From: an uncultured Chitinophagaceae bacterium
GTDB lineage: Bacteria; Bacteroidota; Bacteroidia; Chitinophagales; Chitinophagaceae
Assembly: GCA_937907395.1 (NCBI GenBank)
Contig: CALCII010000011.1
Coordinates: 1 to 64,000 of the forward strand
Direction of reading: 5' to 3'
Length of the DNA stretch: 64,000 nucleotides
A model generated the notes under the pieces. That model was not told the DNA's origin. It worked only from the letters and a program-made list of their open reading frames with translations, and searched no databases. Of the stretch, positions 44,324-53,620 are shown one piece after another. The translations under genes and the position numbers were made by a program. Numbering within the stretch: position 1 is the first letter of the stretch; the number at the start of each line of letters is the position of its first letter.

Positions 44324-45649
44324 ATGCTGGATAAATTATTTGGCTGGGCAAAGAAAAAACAATCTCCGGATGCCGCTCCGGCCACTATCATTTTTGGCCG
44401 CTACAGCGATAATAATAAAACGGTTGCCAAAACGCAGCGCTGGAACGATGCCGATCAGTTATTTAAAGAAAATAAACACCGGGAAAGCATCATCGCTTTT
44501 TTTGATTATCTGCGGGACGATGCCAGTAACAACGTTCAATCGGAAATCAAAGGCGCCGATCTGGAGTTTTCATTTTACCAGGGCAGCAAAATGGTTCGTG
44601 GACGATGCGCCGGTGATCTGCTCACTGCCGAAGTAACACTGGTGCGCATGCCCCAACCTGCTGTTCCGGTGATGCGCCGTTTGCTGGAACAAAACTTCAA
44701 CCTTTATTACAGCCGCTATGCCCTGGACGATGAGCGCCTGTGTATGCGTTTCGACACCGGTATCTCTTCCGCCAATCCACATAAACTCTATTACGCTTTT
44801 AAAGAATTGGCTACCCGTGCCGATAAACAGGATGATTTACTGGTGCAGGATTTCGCCTCTCTTCAACCGGCCGATACGGATCATATTGAATCCATCCCAG
44901 AAGTTGAGAAGGAAGTAAAATACCAGTTCCTCCGTCAATGGATCAAAGAAACGGTGGACCTGGTGGAACCACTGGATCCGGAAAAACTCAGCGGCGGCAT
45001 TGCTCACCTTCTCCTAAACCTGGCCTATCGTATCGATTACTTAATTGTACCCGAAGGCCGCCTGCTCTATGACCTGGAAGACTTGGTGACCCAGTATTTT
45101 TCAAAAGAAGACCGCCCTGTTACCGAGAAGAATAAGGCTATGATCACGGCTTTTAAAAAAATGGCCGACAAAACGAAAGAAGAGGTGTTTCCGTATCTCT
45201 TCCGCAGTAAGCATACGTTCGCCATTACCACACCGCAGCAACAGAAAACGATTTCGGATACCATCTATGCCGCTAATCAGAATATGTTCTGGTACCGTGA
45301 TAACAGTTATCCGGAAATAGCACAACAGATCAGTGAATACGGACTCAGTTATTGCCAGTACAATTTCAGTATGCCCAAACCTGTTACCGAATTATATCAT
45401 ATTCTTATGATGGTTCGTTACAGCGATTATTTCAAAGCATTGGGCATGCACGATGAATTGTACAATAGCGCAACCGGTGTGTTTAATCAATCACTCATTG
45501 AAGAAAAGATTCACAAAATCATTCATACATGGAAGGATAAATATCCGTTGATTGCATTTAAAACCGAGAACCTGAAATACGATTCTTTGCTGAGCTTCAC
45601 ACATTCCTTCACTTCCGAAACTGAATTTGTAAATACCGAAGCCAAATGA
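44324..45649 (+). CDS. Uncharacterised cytoplasmic protein paired with a serine protease
   Basis: 441 residues with no signal peptide or membrane segment. The N-terminal part (about 40-190; EFSFYQGSKMVRGRC, MPQPAVPVMRRLLEQNFNLY, LDDERLCMRFD) has the rhythm of the YbjN/type III chaperone-like fold, and the rest is helical. I do not recognise a named family. Its stop overlaps the start of the protease gene in ATGA, so the two are translated together and may form a complex. TGTACTTTAG about 30 bases upstream may be the promoter. Confidence 0.7.
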   Translation: MLDKLFGWAKKKQSPDAAPATIIFGRYSDNNKTVAKTQRWNDADQLFKENKHRESIIAFFDYLRDDASNNVQSEIKGADLEFSFYQGSKMVRGRCAGDLLTAEVTLVRMPQPAVPVMRRLLEQNFNLYYSRYALDDERLCMRFDTGISSANPHKLYYAFKELATRADKQDDLLVQDFASLQPADTDHIESIPEVEKEVKYQFLRQWIKETVDLVEPLDPEKLSGGIAHLLLNLAYRIDYLIVPEGRLLYDLEDLVTQYFSKEDRPVTEKNKAMITAFKKMADKTKEEVFPYLFRSKHTFAITTPQQQKTISDTIYAANQNMFWYRDNSYPEIAQQISEYGLSYCQYNFSMPKPVTELYHILMMVRYSDYFKALGMHDELYNSATGVFNQSLIEEKIHKIIHTWKDKYPLIAFKTENLKYDSLLSFTHSFTSETEFVNTEAK

Positions 45650-46749
45650 GAACCTCGCAAGCCATAGTAGAACAATACAAAGATGCCATCATCCAGATTG
45701 CCACACAATCTGGCACCGGTACCGGTTTTTACCTGAAAGACTTTGATCTCATTATTACCAATTTTCATGTGATAGAAGGACAGGCAGAAGTAACCATAGC
45801 CGGAAAACAGTTTGATAAAACACTCAGCCGTGTGTGGTATACCGATCGTAAACATGATCTTGCTTTTTTACAACCACCTCCACAGGTTACGCTTCCGCAA
45901 ATAGGACTTGGCCATTATGATACATTGAAAGATGGTGATCCGGTGATTGCTATTGGCCATCCGTTCGGGCTCAACTATACAGCTACTGCCGGTGTGATTT
46001 CGAAAGTGGACCGTGTGAGAGATGGCATGAAGTTCATCCAGATTGATGCCGCCATCAACCCCGGAAACAGTGGTGGTCCGCTGGTGAATATGGAAGGTGA
46101 AGTAATTGGTGTAAACACATTCATCATTCGTGGCGGCGATAACCTTGGCTTTGCCCTTCCCGAATTATACTTACGCAGCGCTTTACAAATCTATGCACCG
46201 CACAAAGGTCACCCTTCCACCCGCTGCCCTGCCTGTGAATTCCTGGTATTGCCGGAGAACCTCGACAGCGGCAAGTATTGTCCGGCTTGCGGAACAGAAG
46301 TGAGCTTACCCCAGTTGCCCGAAGAAGAATACGAACCGGTGGGCGTGGCCAAAACCATCGAAAACATTTTGAAAGAACTGGGCAAAGATGTGAAACTGGC
46401 CCGTGACGGAGTTAACAGCTGGAGTGTGAAGGAAGGCAGCGCTAAAATCATTATCCGTTACAACCCGGAAAACTTCTTCATTACGGCCGATGCCTATCTC
46501 TGCCAGTTACCGAAAGAGCCCTTACAAATCAAGCCACTGTACAGTTTTCTGCTTAAAGAAAATTACAACAGTAACGGACTGGTTCTCAGTTGTGCCAAAG
46601 AAAATATCATTCTCAGTATGATTGTGTACGACCAGGATCTGCAGCAGGAAGCTGGTGTGAACAGTTTCCGCAACCTGTTTCAGAAAGCCGATTCATACGA
46701 TGATCTGCTGAAAAGAGAATATGGCTGCGTGGAGCGGATCGAAGAGTAA
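45646..46749 (+). CDS. Cytoplasmic HtrA-like serine protease with zinc ribbon and C-terminal YbjN-like domain
   Basis: 367 residues. The trypsin-like domain has the triad His41 (TNFHVIEG), Asp71 (HDLAFL) and Ser142 (NPGNSGGPL). No signal peptide and no PDZ domain are visible. A zinc ribbon follows (Cys194, 197, 212, 215), then a domain of about 130 residues (IENILKELGKDVKLARDGVN onward) that resembles the YbjN/chaperone-like fold. This arrangement is unusual for HtrA proteins, which normally have PDZ domains and act outside the cytoplasm. It is coupled to the preceding gene. Confidence 0.85.
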   Translation: MRTSQAIVEQYKDAIIQIATQSGTGTGFYLKDFDLIITNFHVIEGQAEVTIAGKQFDKTLSRVWYTDRKHDLAFLQPPPQVTLPQIGLGHYDTLKDGDPVIAIGHPFGLNYTATAGVISKVDRVRDGMKFIQIDAAINPGNSGGPLVNMEGEVIGVNTFIIRGGDNLGFALPELYLRSALQIYAPHKGHPSTRCPACEFLVLPENLDSGKYCPACGTEVSLPQLPEEEYEPVGVAKTIENILKELGKDVKLARDGVNSWSVKEGSAKIIIRYNPENFFITADAYLCQLPKEPLQIKPLYSFLLKENYNSNGLVLSCAKENIILSMIVYDQDLQQEAGVNSFRNLFQKADSYDDLLKREYGCVERIEE

Positions 46750-46752
46750 GAT

Positions 46753-46781
46753 TTTGATACTTTTTCTCATCTTTTACTTTG
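46753..46781 (+). promoter_or_regulatory. Promoter of the nitroreductase-like gene
   Basis: TTTG (46753-46756) and TTACTTTG (46774-46781) are 17 bases apart, the same arrangement as before the M16 gene. The implied start near 46788 fits translation from 46840. Confidence 0.5.
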
Positions 46782-46839
46782 ATGTAGATCATTCCTGAAA
46801 GAATTGATTTGTAGGAACTTCCCTGCAAATTATTGCCGT

Positions 46840-47820
46840 ATGCTCCAGCATTTTGAGTCCATTATCGAATACGCTTCGTTAGCCCCCTCTGATCATAATA
46901 CCCAACCATGGAAGTTTCAGATCGAAGGGCATTATATTAAACTTCTTCCTGATTTCACCCGTCGTTTGCCGGTGGTGGATGCAGATGATCACGGACTATT
47001 CATCAGCCTGGGCTGTGCATTGGAAAACCTGGTGATTGCTGCCTCTCATTATGGTTATAACTGTAATGTGATGTATGACCTTAAAGGATTGAATCCTTCT
47101 ATTCTTGTTCATTTATTTGAAGATCCTGAAACAAAAGAAGATCCCTTATATTACTCCATTCCGGATCGGCATGTAAGTCGTGCCGAATATAACGGAGAAG
47201 CCTTGTCGCCCGAAATAACACAAAAGCTGGTTCATTCTGTTCATGCAGATGATCCTATACAACTCACATTTATAACCGGACCGGAAATTAAAAAGCAAAT
47301 CACACAACTTACAAGAGAAGCCAGTAAGCGCCATTTTGAAAACCCGGCATTTAAAAAAGAACTGGCCGACTGGATCCGCTTCAACGATGAAACAGCAGAA
47401 GAACATAAGGATGGATTAAGAGCTGTTTCTATTGGAACGCCTGCGCTTATGCCTGCACTCGGACGATTCTTTTTTGAAACCTTTGTTTCCGCCAACAGTA
47501 CCGCCGGTAAAACAGAAACAATGGTTGAAAGCTCTCCGTTGCTGGTTGTGTTTTCTGTAAAAGAAAGCAATCCCGAACATTGGGTGAAGCTGGGCCGCAA
47601 TTTTGAACGGTTTGCGCTTATGGCTACCCGTTATAAAGTAAATCACTCACACATCAGCATGGCTTGCGAAATTGAAGAAACCCGGAAAAAGATGAAAGCC
47701 TTACTGTTGCTGGAAGCAGAACCCCTGCTGGTGATACGTGTGGGCTACGCACAGGAAGAACTTCCGGTATCTTACCGCCGCCCGGTGGAAGACCTGATAG
47801 CAGAGTCGTTTCAGATTTGA
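46840..47820 (+). CDS. Nitroreductase-like flavoprotein, Acg family
   Basis: 326 residues. IIEYASLAPSDHNTQPWKF at the N-terminus is the FMN-phosphate-binding pattern of nitroreductase-fold proteins, and a second half repeats the fold as in Acg-type proteins (SISLGCALENLVIAASHYG; NFERFALMATRYKVNHSHI). Acg proteins bind FMN in a closed site and may store it instead of reducing a substrate. ATG 46840 is chosen; the TTG at 46804 would add twelve residues not needed for the fold. Confidence 0.75.
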   Translation: MLQHFESIIEYASLAPSDHNTQPWKFQIEGHYIKLLPDFTRRLPVVDADDHGLFISLGCALENLVIAASHYGYNCNVMYDLKGLNPSILVHLFEDPETKEDPLYYSIPDRHVSRAEYNGEALSPEITQKLVHSVHADDPIQLTFITGPEIKKQITQLTREASKRHFENPAFKKELADWIRFNDETAEEHKDGLRAVSIGTPALMPALGRFFFETFVSANSTAGKTETMVESSPLLVVFSVKESNPEHWVKLGRNFERFALMATRYKVNHSHISMACEIEETRKKMKALLLLEAEPLLVIRVGYAQEELPVSYRRPVEDLIAESFQI

Positions 47821-47849
47821 GGAGATGTGTGCGCATTCAGTTAATTTTG
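47816..47849 (+). promoter_or_regulatory. Promoter of the aminotransferase gene
   Basis: TTTG (47816-47819) and TAATTTTG (47842-47849), a full match to TAnnTTTG, are 22 bases apart. The implied start near 47857 leaves a leader of only about nine bases before ATG 47866. Confidence 0.5.
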
Positions 47850-47865
47850 CGACACAAACTATTAC

Positions 47866-49122
47866 ATGAAACTTTCTCATCTCTCGGAAACACTGGTAGG
47901 CTCAGAAATTGTGAAGTTGGGTAACCAGATCAAAGAACGCATCCGCCTCGGCGACCGTATCTACAATTTTACCATTGGTGATTTCGACAGCAGCGTATTT
48001 CCTATTCCACAGGAACTGGAACAGCTCATCATTGATGCTTATAAAAAGGGCTACACCACTTACCCTGCTGCAGAAGGTATACTGGACCTGCGCAAAAGTG
48101 TATCGCAATTCATTGAACAACGGGAAGGACTGAGTTATGGAGTTCATGAAATTCAGATAGCCTCCGGTGGCCGTCCGCTCATTTATGCAGCTTTCCGTGC
48201 CCTGGTGGATAAAGGAGATAAAGTGATTTATGCAGCGCCTTCCTGGAATAATAATCACTATACACATTTCAACGAAGCAGAACATGTGGTGGTGAATGCC
48301 CTGCCCGAAAATAATTTCATGCCCACAGCTGAGGAATTAAAACCACTGATCAAAGGAGCAACCTTGTTGTGTCTTTGCACACCACAGAATCCTACCGGCA
48401 CTATGATTCCGAAAACTGAACTGGAAAAAATCTGTGACCTTATATTGGAAGAAAACAGATCCCGTGGTGCAGACGAGAAGAAACTCTTCCTGTTGTTTGA
48501 TCAGATGTACTGGACGCTCACGTTTGGCAATAATGAACATTACAATCCCGTGAGTTTGCGTCCGGAGATGAAAGAGATCACCGTTTTCATTGATGGTATC
48601 AGTAAAGTGTTTGCCGCAACAGGGGTACGTGTAGGCTGGTCATTGGGACCCGAACTGATCATTTCAAAAATCAAAGCCATTCTTTCGCATGTAGGTGCAT
48701 GGGCTCCTATGGCCGAACAACAGGCCACAGCTCAATACCTGTTGCAAACAGCAGATGTGGATCGTTATCTCGCCGACTTCAAAGAAAAAATCTATTATCG
48801 TCTGCGCAGCATTGCAAAAGGATTTCAGCAATTAAAGCAGGAAGGTTTTAAAGTAGATGTGATAGAACCACAGGGCGCTATTTATCTCACAATTAAAATT
48901 GATATCACTGGTATGCAAAAAGCAAATGGTGAAGTATTGAACACACAGTCCGATGTTACACAATACCTGCTGGAGGAAGCACAGCTGGCCATTGTTCCGT
49001 TCAATGCTTTTGGTGCCGGAAATGATTCACCCTGGTATCGGTTAAGCGTGGGTACCTGCAAAGAAGAAGAAATTCCCGAGTTCCTGGCATTGCTGAAGAA
49101 GGCACTGGAAAAGTTGAAATAG
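47866..49122 (+). CDS. PLP-dependent aminotransferase, class I/II
   Basis: 418 residues. Fold type I motifs are YPAAEGILDLR, CTPQNPTGTMIP, LFDQMYWTL and the PLP lysine in DGISKVFAATGVRVGW. It is similar to aspartate/tyrosine-type aminotransferases; the amino donor cannot be fixed. There is no pathway partner alongside. It ends just before a repeat block. Confidence 0.85.
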   Translation: MKLSHLSETLVGSEIVKLGNQIKERIRLGDRIYNFTIGDFDSSVFPIPQELEQLIIDAYKKGYTTYPAAEGILDLRKSVSQFIEQREGLSYGVHEIQIASGGRPLIYAAFRALVDKGDKVIYAAPSWNNNHYTHFNEAEHVVVNALPENNFMPTAEELKPLIKGATLLCLCTPQNPTGTMIPKTELEKICDLILEENRSRGADEKKLFLLFDQMYWTLTFGNNEHYNPVSLRPEMKEITVFIDGISKVFAATGVRVGWSLGPELIISKIKAILSHVGAWAPMAEQQATAQYLLQTADVDRYLADFKEKIYYRLRSIAKGFQQLKQEGFKVDVIEPQGAIYLTIKIDITGMQKANGEVLNTQSDVTQYLLEEAQLAIVPFNAFGAGNDSPWYRLSVGTCKEEEIPEFLALLKKALEKLK

Positions 49123-49479
49123 CACTCGCTTTGCTCGTGAGATAGAAACACAGATGGAACGGATTTGGCTGATGAACGCAGATCTGTTCTCACATAAAAG
49201 GAACGGATGATATATTTAACCACGGAGACACGGGGAGCACAGAGGAGTGCTATAAAGAAAAAACAAGATATCGACTGGTTGTTTTCAAGCTCCGTGTCCT
49301 CTGTGACTCAGTGGTGAAAAACCTCGCCGGAAGAAGGCTTCGCATGAATGATTCGCTTTTACTACGAAGCGTTTTCCACCATACATATAACCTTTTACAT
49401 GAAAAGATTTTAGTTCAAAACGTAAACAAACCTTTTGAACTCTTGAACCTCTTAAACCTGCTACTTTAAACTTTCAACC
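49123..49479. repeat. Composite dispersed repeat, reverse orientation
   Basis: It begins with ACACAGATGGAACGGATTTG (49149-49168), the module that also encodes the DUF2007-like tail. ACCACGGAGACACGGGGAGC, the inverted TCCGTGTCCTCTGTGACTCA, CGCCGGAAGAAGGCTTCG and TTTTGAACTCTTGAACCTCT follow, as in the block at 8674. No gene is seen. Confidence 0.85.
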
Positions 49480-49824
49480 ATGAACATCGAAGCCATACGA
49501 GATTATTGTTTAAGCAAACCCGACGCAGAAGAAACCCTTCCTTTTGGTCCGGATATCATTGTGTTTAAAGTAAATAACAAATCATTCCTCTTACTGCCGA
49601 TCGATACAGAAGACCTGCGTTTCAATGTAAAATGTGATCCCGATCTGGCAGAAGAACTCCGCTCCATGCATGCCTGTGTATTACCCGGCTATCACATGAA
49701 TAAAAAACACTGGAACACGATCATCATCGACGGTTCGGTTCCCTTCAGAACAATTAAAGAATGGATTGATCATTCATACGACCTGGTGAAAGGGAAGAAA
49801 AAAAGGGGAGCGGTTGATCATTGA
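49480..49824 (+). CDS. MmcQ/YjbR family protein
   Basis: 114 residues starting MNIEAIRDYCLSKPDAEETL, followed by PFGPDIIVFKV, KCDPDLAEELR, PGYHMNKKHWNTI and IKEWIDHSYDLV, the normal order of the family. Its CyaY-like fold has been linked to DNA binding by structural similarity only. It is a single gene with a lysine-rich end (KGKKKRG). Confidence 0.9.
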   Translation: MNIEAIRDYCLSKPDAEETLPFGPDIIVFKVNNKSFLLLPIDTEDLRFNVKCDPDLAEELRSMHACVLPGYHMNKKHWNTIIIDGSVPFRTIKEWIDHSYDLVKGKKKRGAVDH

Positions 49825-49881
49825 CAGATCGAAAGGCATCTCACAGATACCACGGATATGCACAGAAACAATAAAGTAAAA

Positions 49882-49920
49882 ACGCTCCGTCGTATGAGGT
49901 ATGTTCACATAACGGAGCGT
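49882..49920. repeat. Hairpin with repeat module near the gdhA 3' end
   Basis: ACGCTCCGT (49882-49890) and ACGGAGCGT (49912-49920) form a 9-bp stem. The right arm continues as CGTACACCGTACATCTAACA, the reverse of the GTACGGTGTACG repeat module, so repeat DNA has supplied the hairpin. It could end gdhA or the MmcQ gene. Confidence 0.6.
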
Positions 49921-49990
49921 CGTACACCGTACATCTAACATCGTACATTGAACAGCTGAACACCAACCTGTCAACTTATCAACCTCCTCC

Positions 49991-51343
49991 CTACACATGC
50001 CCTTCAGCCAGCATAGCATCGGCTACACGAATAAAGCCGGCGATGTTAGCGCCTTTCACATAATCAATCGCACCATCGGGTTCGGTTCCGTATTTCACAC
50101 AGGAAGCATGAATATTTTTCATAATTCCCTGTAAGCGTTGATCCACTTCTTCTCTTGTCCAGGAAAGACGCAATGAGTTCTGCGACATTTCCAACCCGGA
50201 AGTAGCCACACCACCCGCATTGGACGCTTTACCCGGAGCATATAAAATACCGGCCTGCATGAATTCATGAATGGCAGCAGGAGTACATGGCATGTTCGCA
50301 CCTTCGGCAACGAGTTTGCAACCATGCGCAATCAGCTGTTTGGCTTCATATCCATCCAGCTCATTTTGGGTAGCACATGGTAAGGCGATATCACAAACCA
50401 CCTTCCATGGTTTTTGTCCGGCTACATATTCACAACCATATTTATCGGCATACTCTTTTATCCGACCACGTTTTACATTTTTCAGTTCCAGCAAAAATTC
50501 CAGTTTTTCCTGCGTGATACCTTCTTTATCATAAATGTATCCGTCAGAGTCGGATGCTGTAACAGGAATTCCTCCCAGCTGGATTACTTTTTCTATCGCA
50601 TACTGGGCTACGTTACCACTGCCCGATACCACCACTTTCTTTCCTTTGAAACTATCGCCTTTCACCCGCAGCATTTCATCTGCAAAATAGCAGAGTCCAT
50701 AACCGGTTGCTTCGGGACGAATCAAACTACCACCAAATGAGTGTCCCTTACCAGTAATCACACCAGTAAATTTATTTTTCAGGCGTTTGTATTGTCCGAA
50801 CAAATAACCCACTTCACGTCCGCCTACACCAATATCGCCAGCTGGCACATCGGTATCTGCGTCTATATGACGGAAGAGTTCGGTCATATAACTCTGGCAG
50901 AAACTCATCACTTCATTATCTGTTTTTCCTTTAGGATCAAAATCAGATCCACCCTTACCGCCACCCATTGGCAATGTGGTGAGTGAATTTTTAAACACCT
51001 GTTCAAAGGCAAGGAACTTTAAAATGCCGAGGTTCACAGAAGGGTGAAACCGCAGACCACCTTTATAGGGTCCAATGGCACTGTTCATTTGCACACGGTA
51101 ACCACGGTTGATCTGCAGTTCGCCTTTATCATCCACCCAGGGAATGCGGAAAATAATAATACGTTCTGCTTCGGTCATGCGTTCCAGTATGCGAGCCTTT
51201 TTATATTCGGGATGCTCTTCAATAAAAGGAATCACAGCGTTAGCAACTTCAGACACAGCCTGCATAAATTCGGGTTGTGCAATGTTTCTCTTCTGGGCCC
51301 ATTCCATAAATTCCTGGACGGCCTGACGATACTTGGTATTCAT
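49991..51343 (-). CDS. gdhA: NADP-type glutamate dehydrogenase
   Basis: 450 residues, the length of hexameric 50-kDa GDH. PMGGGKGGSDFDPKGKTDNE includes the catalytic lysine region, DTDVPAGDIGVGGREVGY follows, and the Rossmann part has VSGSGNVAQYAIEKV. The residue pattern after this (SDSDGYIYD) is compatible with NADP. It makes glutamate from 2-oxoglutarate and ammonium, feeding among others the arginine pathway. A CCATTTT-A-AAAATGG palindrome (51363-51377) precedes the start. Confidence 0.93.
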   Translation of the reverse strand: MNTKYRQAVQEFMEWAQKRNIAQPEFMQAVSEVANAVIPFIEEHPEYKKARILERMTEAERIIIFRIPWVDDKGELQINRGYRVQMNSAIGPYKGGLRFHPSVNLGILKFLAFEQVFKNSLTTLPMGGGKGGSDFDPKGKTDNEVMSFCQSYMTELFRHIDADTDVPAGDIGVGGREVGYLFGQYKRLKNKFTGVITGKGHSFGGSLIRPEATGYGLCYFADEMLRVKGDSFKGKKVVVSGSGNVAQYAIEKVIQLGGIPVTASDSDGYIYDKEGITQEKLEFLLELKNVKRGRIKEYADKYGCEYVAGQKPWKVVCDIALPCATQNELDGYEAKQLIAHGCKLVAEGANMPCTPAAIHEFMQAGILYAPGKASNAGGVATSGLEMSQNSLRLSWTREEVDQRLQGIMKNIHASCVKYGTEPDGAIDYVKGANIAGFIRVADAMLAEGHV

Positions 51344-51362
51344 AAAATTGTTTTAAGGTTTA

Positions 51363-51377
51363 CCATTTTAAAAATGG
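51363..51377. promoter_or_regulatory. 15-bp palindrome upstream of gdhA
   Basis: CCATTTTAAAAATGG is a perfect inverted repeat around a central base, 20 bases upstream of the gdhA start, in the divergent gap with an aminotransferase gene. It may be an operator for nitrogen control; no family can be named. Confidence 0.35.
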
Positions 51378-51504
51378 CGCACCAATTTAGACGCAGTCCG
51401 GTTACTGAAACATGAGATGCGTCATTCCTTTCTTTGCTTTTGCTTAGTAAATGGGAACTGCTTTGCAAATGCCGTTTTCAAAAAGGGTTTTCTTATTTTG
51501 CAGG

Positions 51505-52650
51505 ATGCAGATCACATCCCGTCTTCCCAACGTTGGCACTACTATTTTCACCGTAATGAGTGCGCTTGCTTCTGAATACAATGCTGTGAATTTAGGACAA
51601 GGATTCCCCGATTACCCAATGAACGAAGAACTGGTGGCAAAGCTGGCCGAAGCCATGAAAAAAGGTTTCAATCAATATGCACCCATGCCCGGGTTGATGG
51701 CTTTACGGGAGCGCATAGCAGAAAAAACAGCTCAGCTGTATCACACCAACATTAACCCAGATACAGATATCACCATTACACCCGGTGGTACCTATGCTAT
51801 ATACACAGCACTTACCACCATTTTGCAACCGGGTGATGAAGTGATCTTGTTTGAACCGGCTTATGACAGCTATATTCCCAACATTGAAATCAATGGAGCA
51901 AAAGCAATTCCGTTGCCACTTACTTATCCCGACTATAGCATTGACTGGGAAATGGTGCGATCGGTAATCAATGTAAAAACAAAAGCGATCATCATTAACT
52001 CGCCGCATAATCCAACCGGTAGCGTCATCAACAAATCGGATATTGAAGAGTTGAAAAAAATCACGGCAGGCACCAATATTTTCATCATCAGCGATGAAGT
52101 ATATGAACACCTCATCTTCGACGGACTCACACATGAAAGTATTCTGCGTTATCCGGAATTACTGGAACGCAGTTTTGTTTGCTTTTCATTTGGTAAAACC
52201 TATCACTGCACCGGCTGGAAGCTGGGTTATTGCATTGCCCCTTCACCATTGATGAAAGAGTACAGAAAAGTTCATCAGTATAATACATTCACCTGCTTTA
52301 CACCTGCACAGGTAGCACTGGCCGATTATATGCATAATAAAGAAGCGTATTTATCGCTTCCGAAATTCATGCAGCAGAAACGTGATTATTTTGCAGAGCT
52401 GATGAAGCAGACAAAGTTTGATTTACTCACCACACATGGCAGTTATTTTGTTTGTGCCGGTTATGGACGCATCAGCGATGAAACAGATAAAGAGCTTGCT
52501 ATTCGTTTAACCAAAGAAGCCGGTGTTGCTACCATTCCTGTTTCTTCGTTTTATCATAATGGAAAAGATGATAAAGTGATCCGTTTCTGTTTCAGTAAAC
52601 AAAACCGCACCCTGCAGCAGGCGGTGGAACGGCTGATGAAGTTTCACTAA
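51505..52650 (+). CDS. Methionine/kynurenine-type aminotransferase
   Basis: 381 residues from ATG 51505. NLGQGFPDYP, NSPHNPTGSV and the PLP lysine in SFGKTYHCTGWKLGYC are typical of the YbdL/KAT group, which prefers methionine and aromatic amino acids. A frame opens 18 codons earlier (51451), but TATTTTG just upstream of 51505 looks like a -7 element, so the mRNA may start at or next to the ATG (nearly leaderless). It is divergent from gdhA. Confidence 0.87.
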   Translation: MQITSRLPNVGTTIFTVMSALASEYNAVNLGQGFPDYPMNEELVAKLAEAMKKGFNQYAPMPGLMALRERIAEKTAQLYHTNINPDTDITITPGGTYAIYTALTTILQPGDEVILFEPAYDSYIPNIEINGAKAIPLPLTYPDYSIDWEMVRSVINVKTKAIIINSPHNPTGSVINKSDIEELKKITAGTNIFIISDEVYEHLIFDGLTHESILRYPELLERSFVCFSFGKTYHCTGWKLGYCIAPSPLMKEYRKVHQYNTFTCFTPAQVALADYMHNKEAYLSLPKFMQQKRDYFAELMKQTKFDLLTTHGSYFVCAGYGRISDETDKELAIRLTKEAGVATIPVSSFYHNGKDDKVIRFCFSKQNRTLQQAVERLMKFH

Positions 52651-52659
52651 TCACTTCGG

Positions 52660-53046
52660 CTATTGTACTACGTTGGTTTTCTCTTTTCTGAACTGACGGA
52701 TGACGAAAAAAGATAATACAAGGAAGGGGGTAACCGATGCAATCATCACCAGGTTCCGCTCCAGTATTCCAATCAACAGAATAAGCAACATTAATAACGC
52801 CAGGCAAGCCATGGCTGCAAAAGTGATTCGTTTGCCGGGTTGTTGCTGAAATAAGGTGAACAGCAGCAATAGCTGCCCCGCTATAGGTATTAAAATAAAA
52901 GGATGCAGTACGCTCATGGGATCTGTAAACAGTTTGCCGAATATTTCTCCTTCCATTTGAAATAAATATTGGTGATTCCCTTTTCCCCATTCGAGGTAGC
53001 CGGTGAATGAGCTGAGCAGGAGTAAGAAGTTGAGTACTTTTTTCAT
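52660..53046 (-). CDS. Small membrane protein of unknown function
   Basis: 128 residues with four hydrophobic segments (about 3-18, 47-65, 75-93, 98-115). It has the signature WGKGNHQYLFQMEGEIF in the first loop and a charged C-terminus. I recognise no named family. Its start overlaps the stop of the upstream zinc-ribbon gene in ATGA, so the two are coupled. It converges with the aminotransferase gene, ten bases apart. Confidence 0.65.
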   Translation of the reverse strand: MKKVLNFLLLLSSFTGYLEWGKGNHQYLFQMEGEIFGKLFTDPMSVLHPFILIPIAGQLLLLFTLFQQQPGKRITFAAMACLALLMLLILLIGILERNLVMIASVTPFLVLSFFVIRQFRKEKTNVVQ

Positions 53047-53492
53047 AGTAATTCTTCTTTCATTTTTTGAATCAGCTGCAGCAGGTCTTCCCGGTTTTTT
53101 GCTTCATGATAAAAGCGGGGCAGTTTTTCCAGCAATGTAAAGTGGGTCCTTTCTTTGTGTTCCCGTAAACCCGCTGCAATATATGCTTCAAGGTACAACA
53201 GGTGTTCCATGTTAAAAGCAAGAAACACGTATTTATTCCGGAATGGCTTTTTGAGCCACAGTTCGGCATCAAAATAAACATGGGCAGCAGTTACCAACCG
53301 GGCTGTTGCAGAAATATGGGTGCTCACTTCTTTGTGATAACCACAGGAAATACAGGTGAGCCGGGCGCTGGCTGCTTCATAATCCACTTTGGCAATTGCT
53401 TTTTGTTTGCAAGCAGGACAAACCACCCACACTTCATTGTAAAAATGGGAGTTGTGTAATTTTTTATCTTCAAAACGATTAGAGTTTAGCAT
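53043..53492 (-). CDS. Zinc-ribbon protein of unknown function
   Basis: 149 residues. A four-Cys ribbon (VVCPAC near residue 24 and LTCISCG near 50) is followed by a mixed region with ELWLKKPFRNKYVFLAFNMEHLLYLEAYIAAGLR and a helical end (REDLLQLIQKMKEELL). The pattern suggests a small nucleic-acid- or protein-binding regulator, but no function can be given. It is the first of a two-gene unit with the membrane protein. Confidence 0.65.
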   Translation of the reverse strand: MLNSNRFEDKKLHNSHFYNEVWVVCPACKQKAIAKVDYEAASARLTCISCGYHKEVSTHISATARLVTAAHVYFDAELWLKKPFRNKYVFLAFNMEHLLYLEAYIAAGLREHKERTHFTLLEKLPRFYHEAKNREDLLQLIQKMKEELL

Positions 53493-53593
53493 TTTTTTAT
53501 TTGATAAGTATCTTTTACGTCTTTTTGTGGGCAGATTCGATGAAAATCATTCTGTGCACATATATAAATCATTTTTCCAATATTTGTACTTTC

Positions 53594-53601
53594 TATTTTT
53601 G
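53594..53601 (+). promoter_or_regulatory. -7 element before the T9SS cargo gene
   Basis: TATTTTTG fully matches TAnnTTTG and lies 27 bases before the ATG at 53621. No clear -33 TTTG at normal distance was found. Confidence 0.35.
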
Positions 53602-53620
53602 CTAACCAGTTTTAACTACC

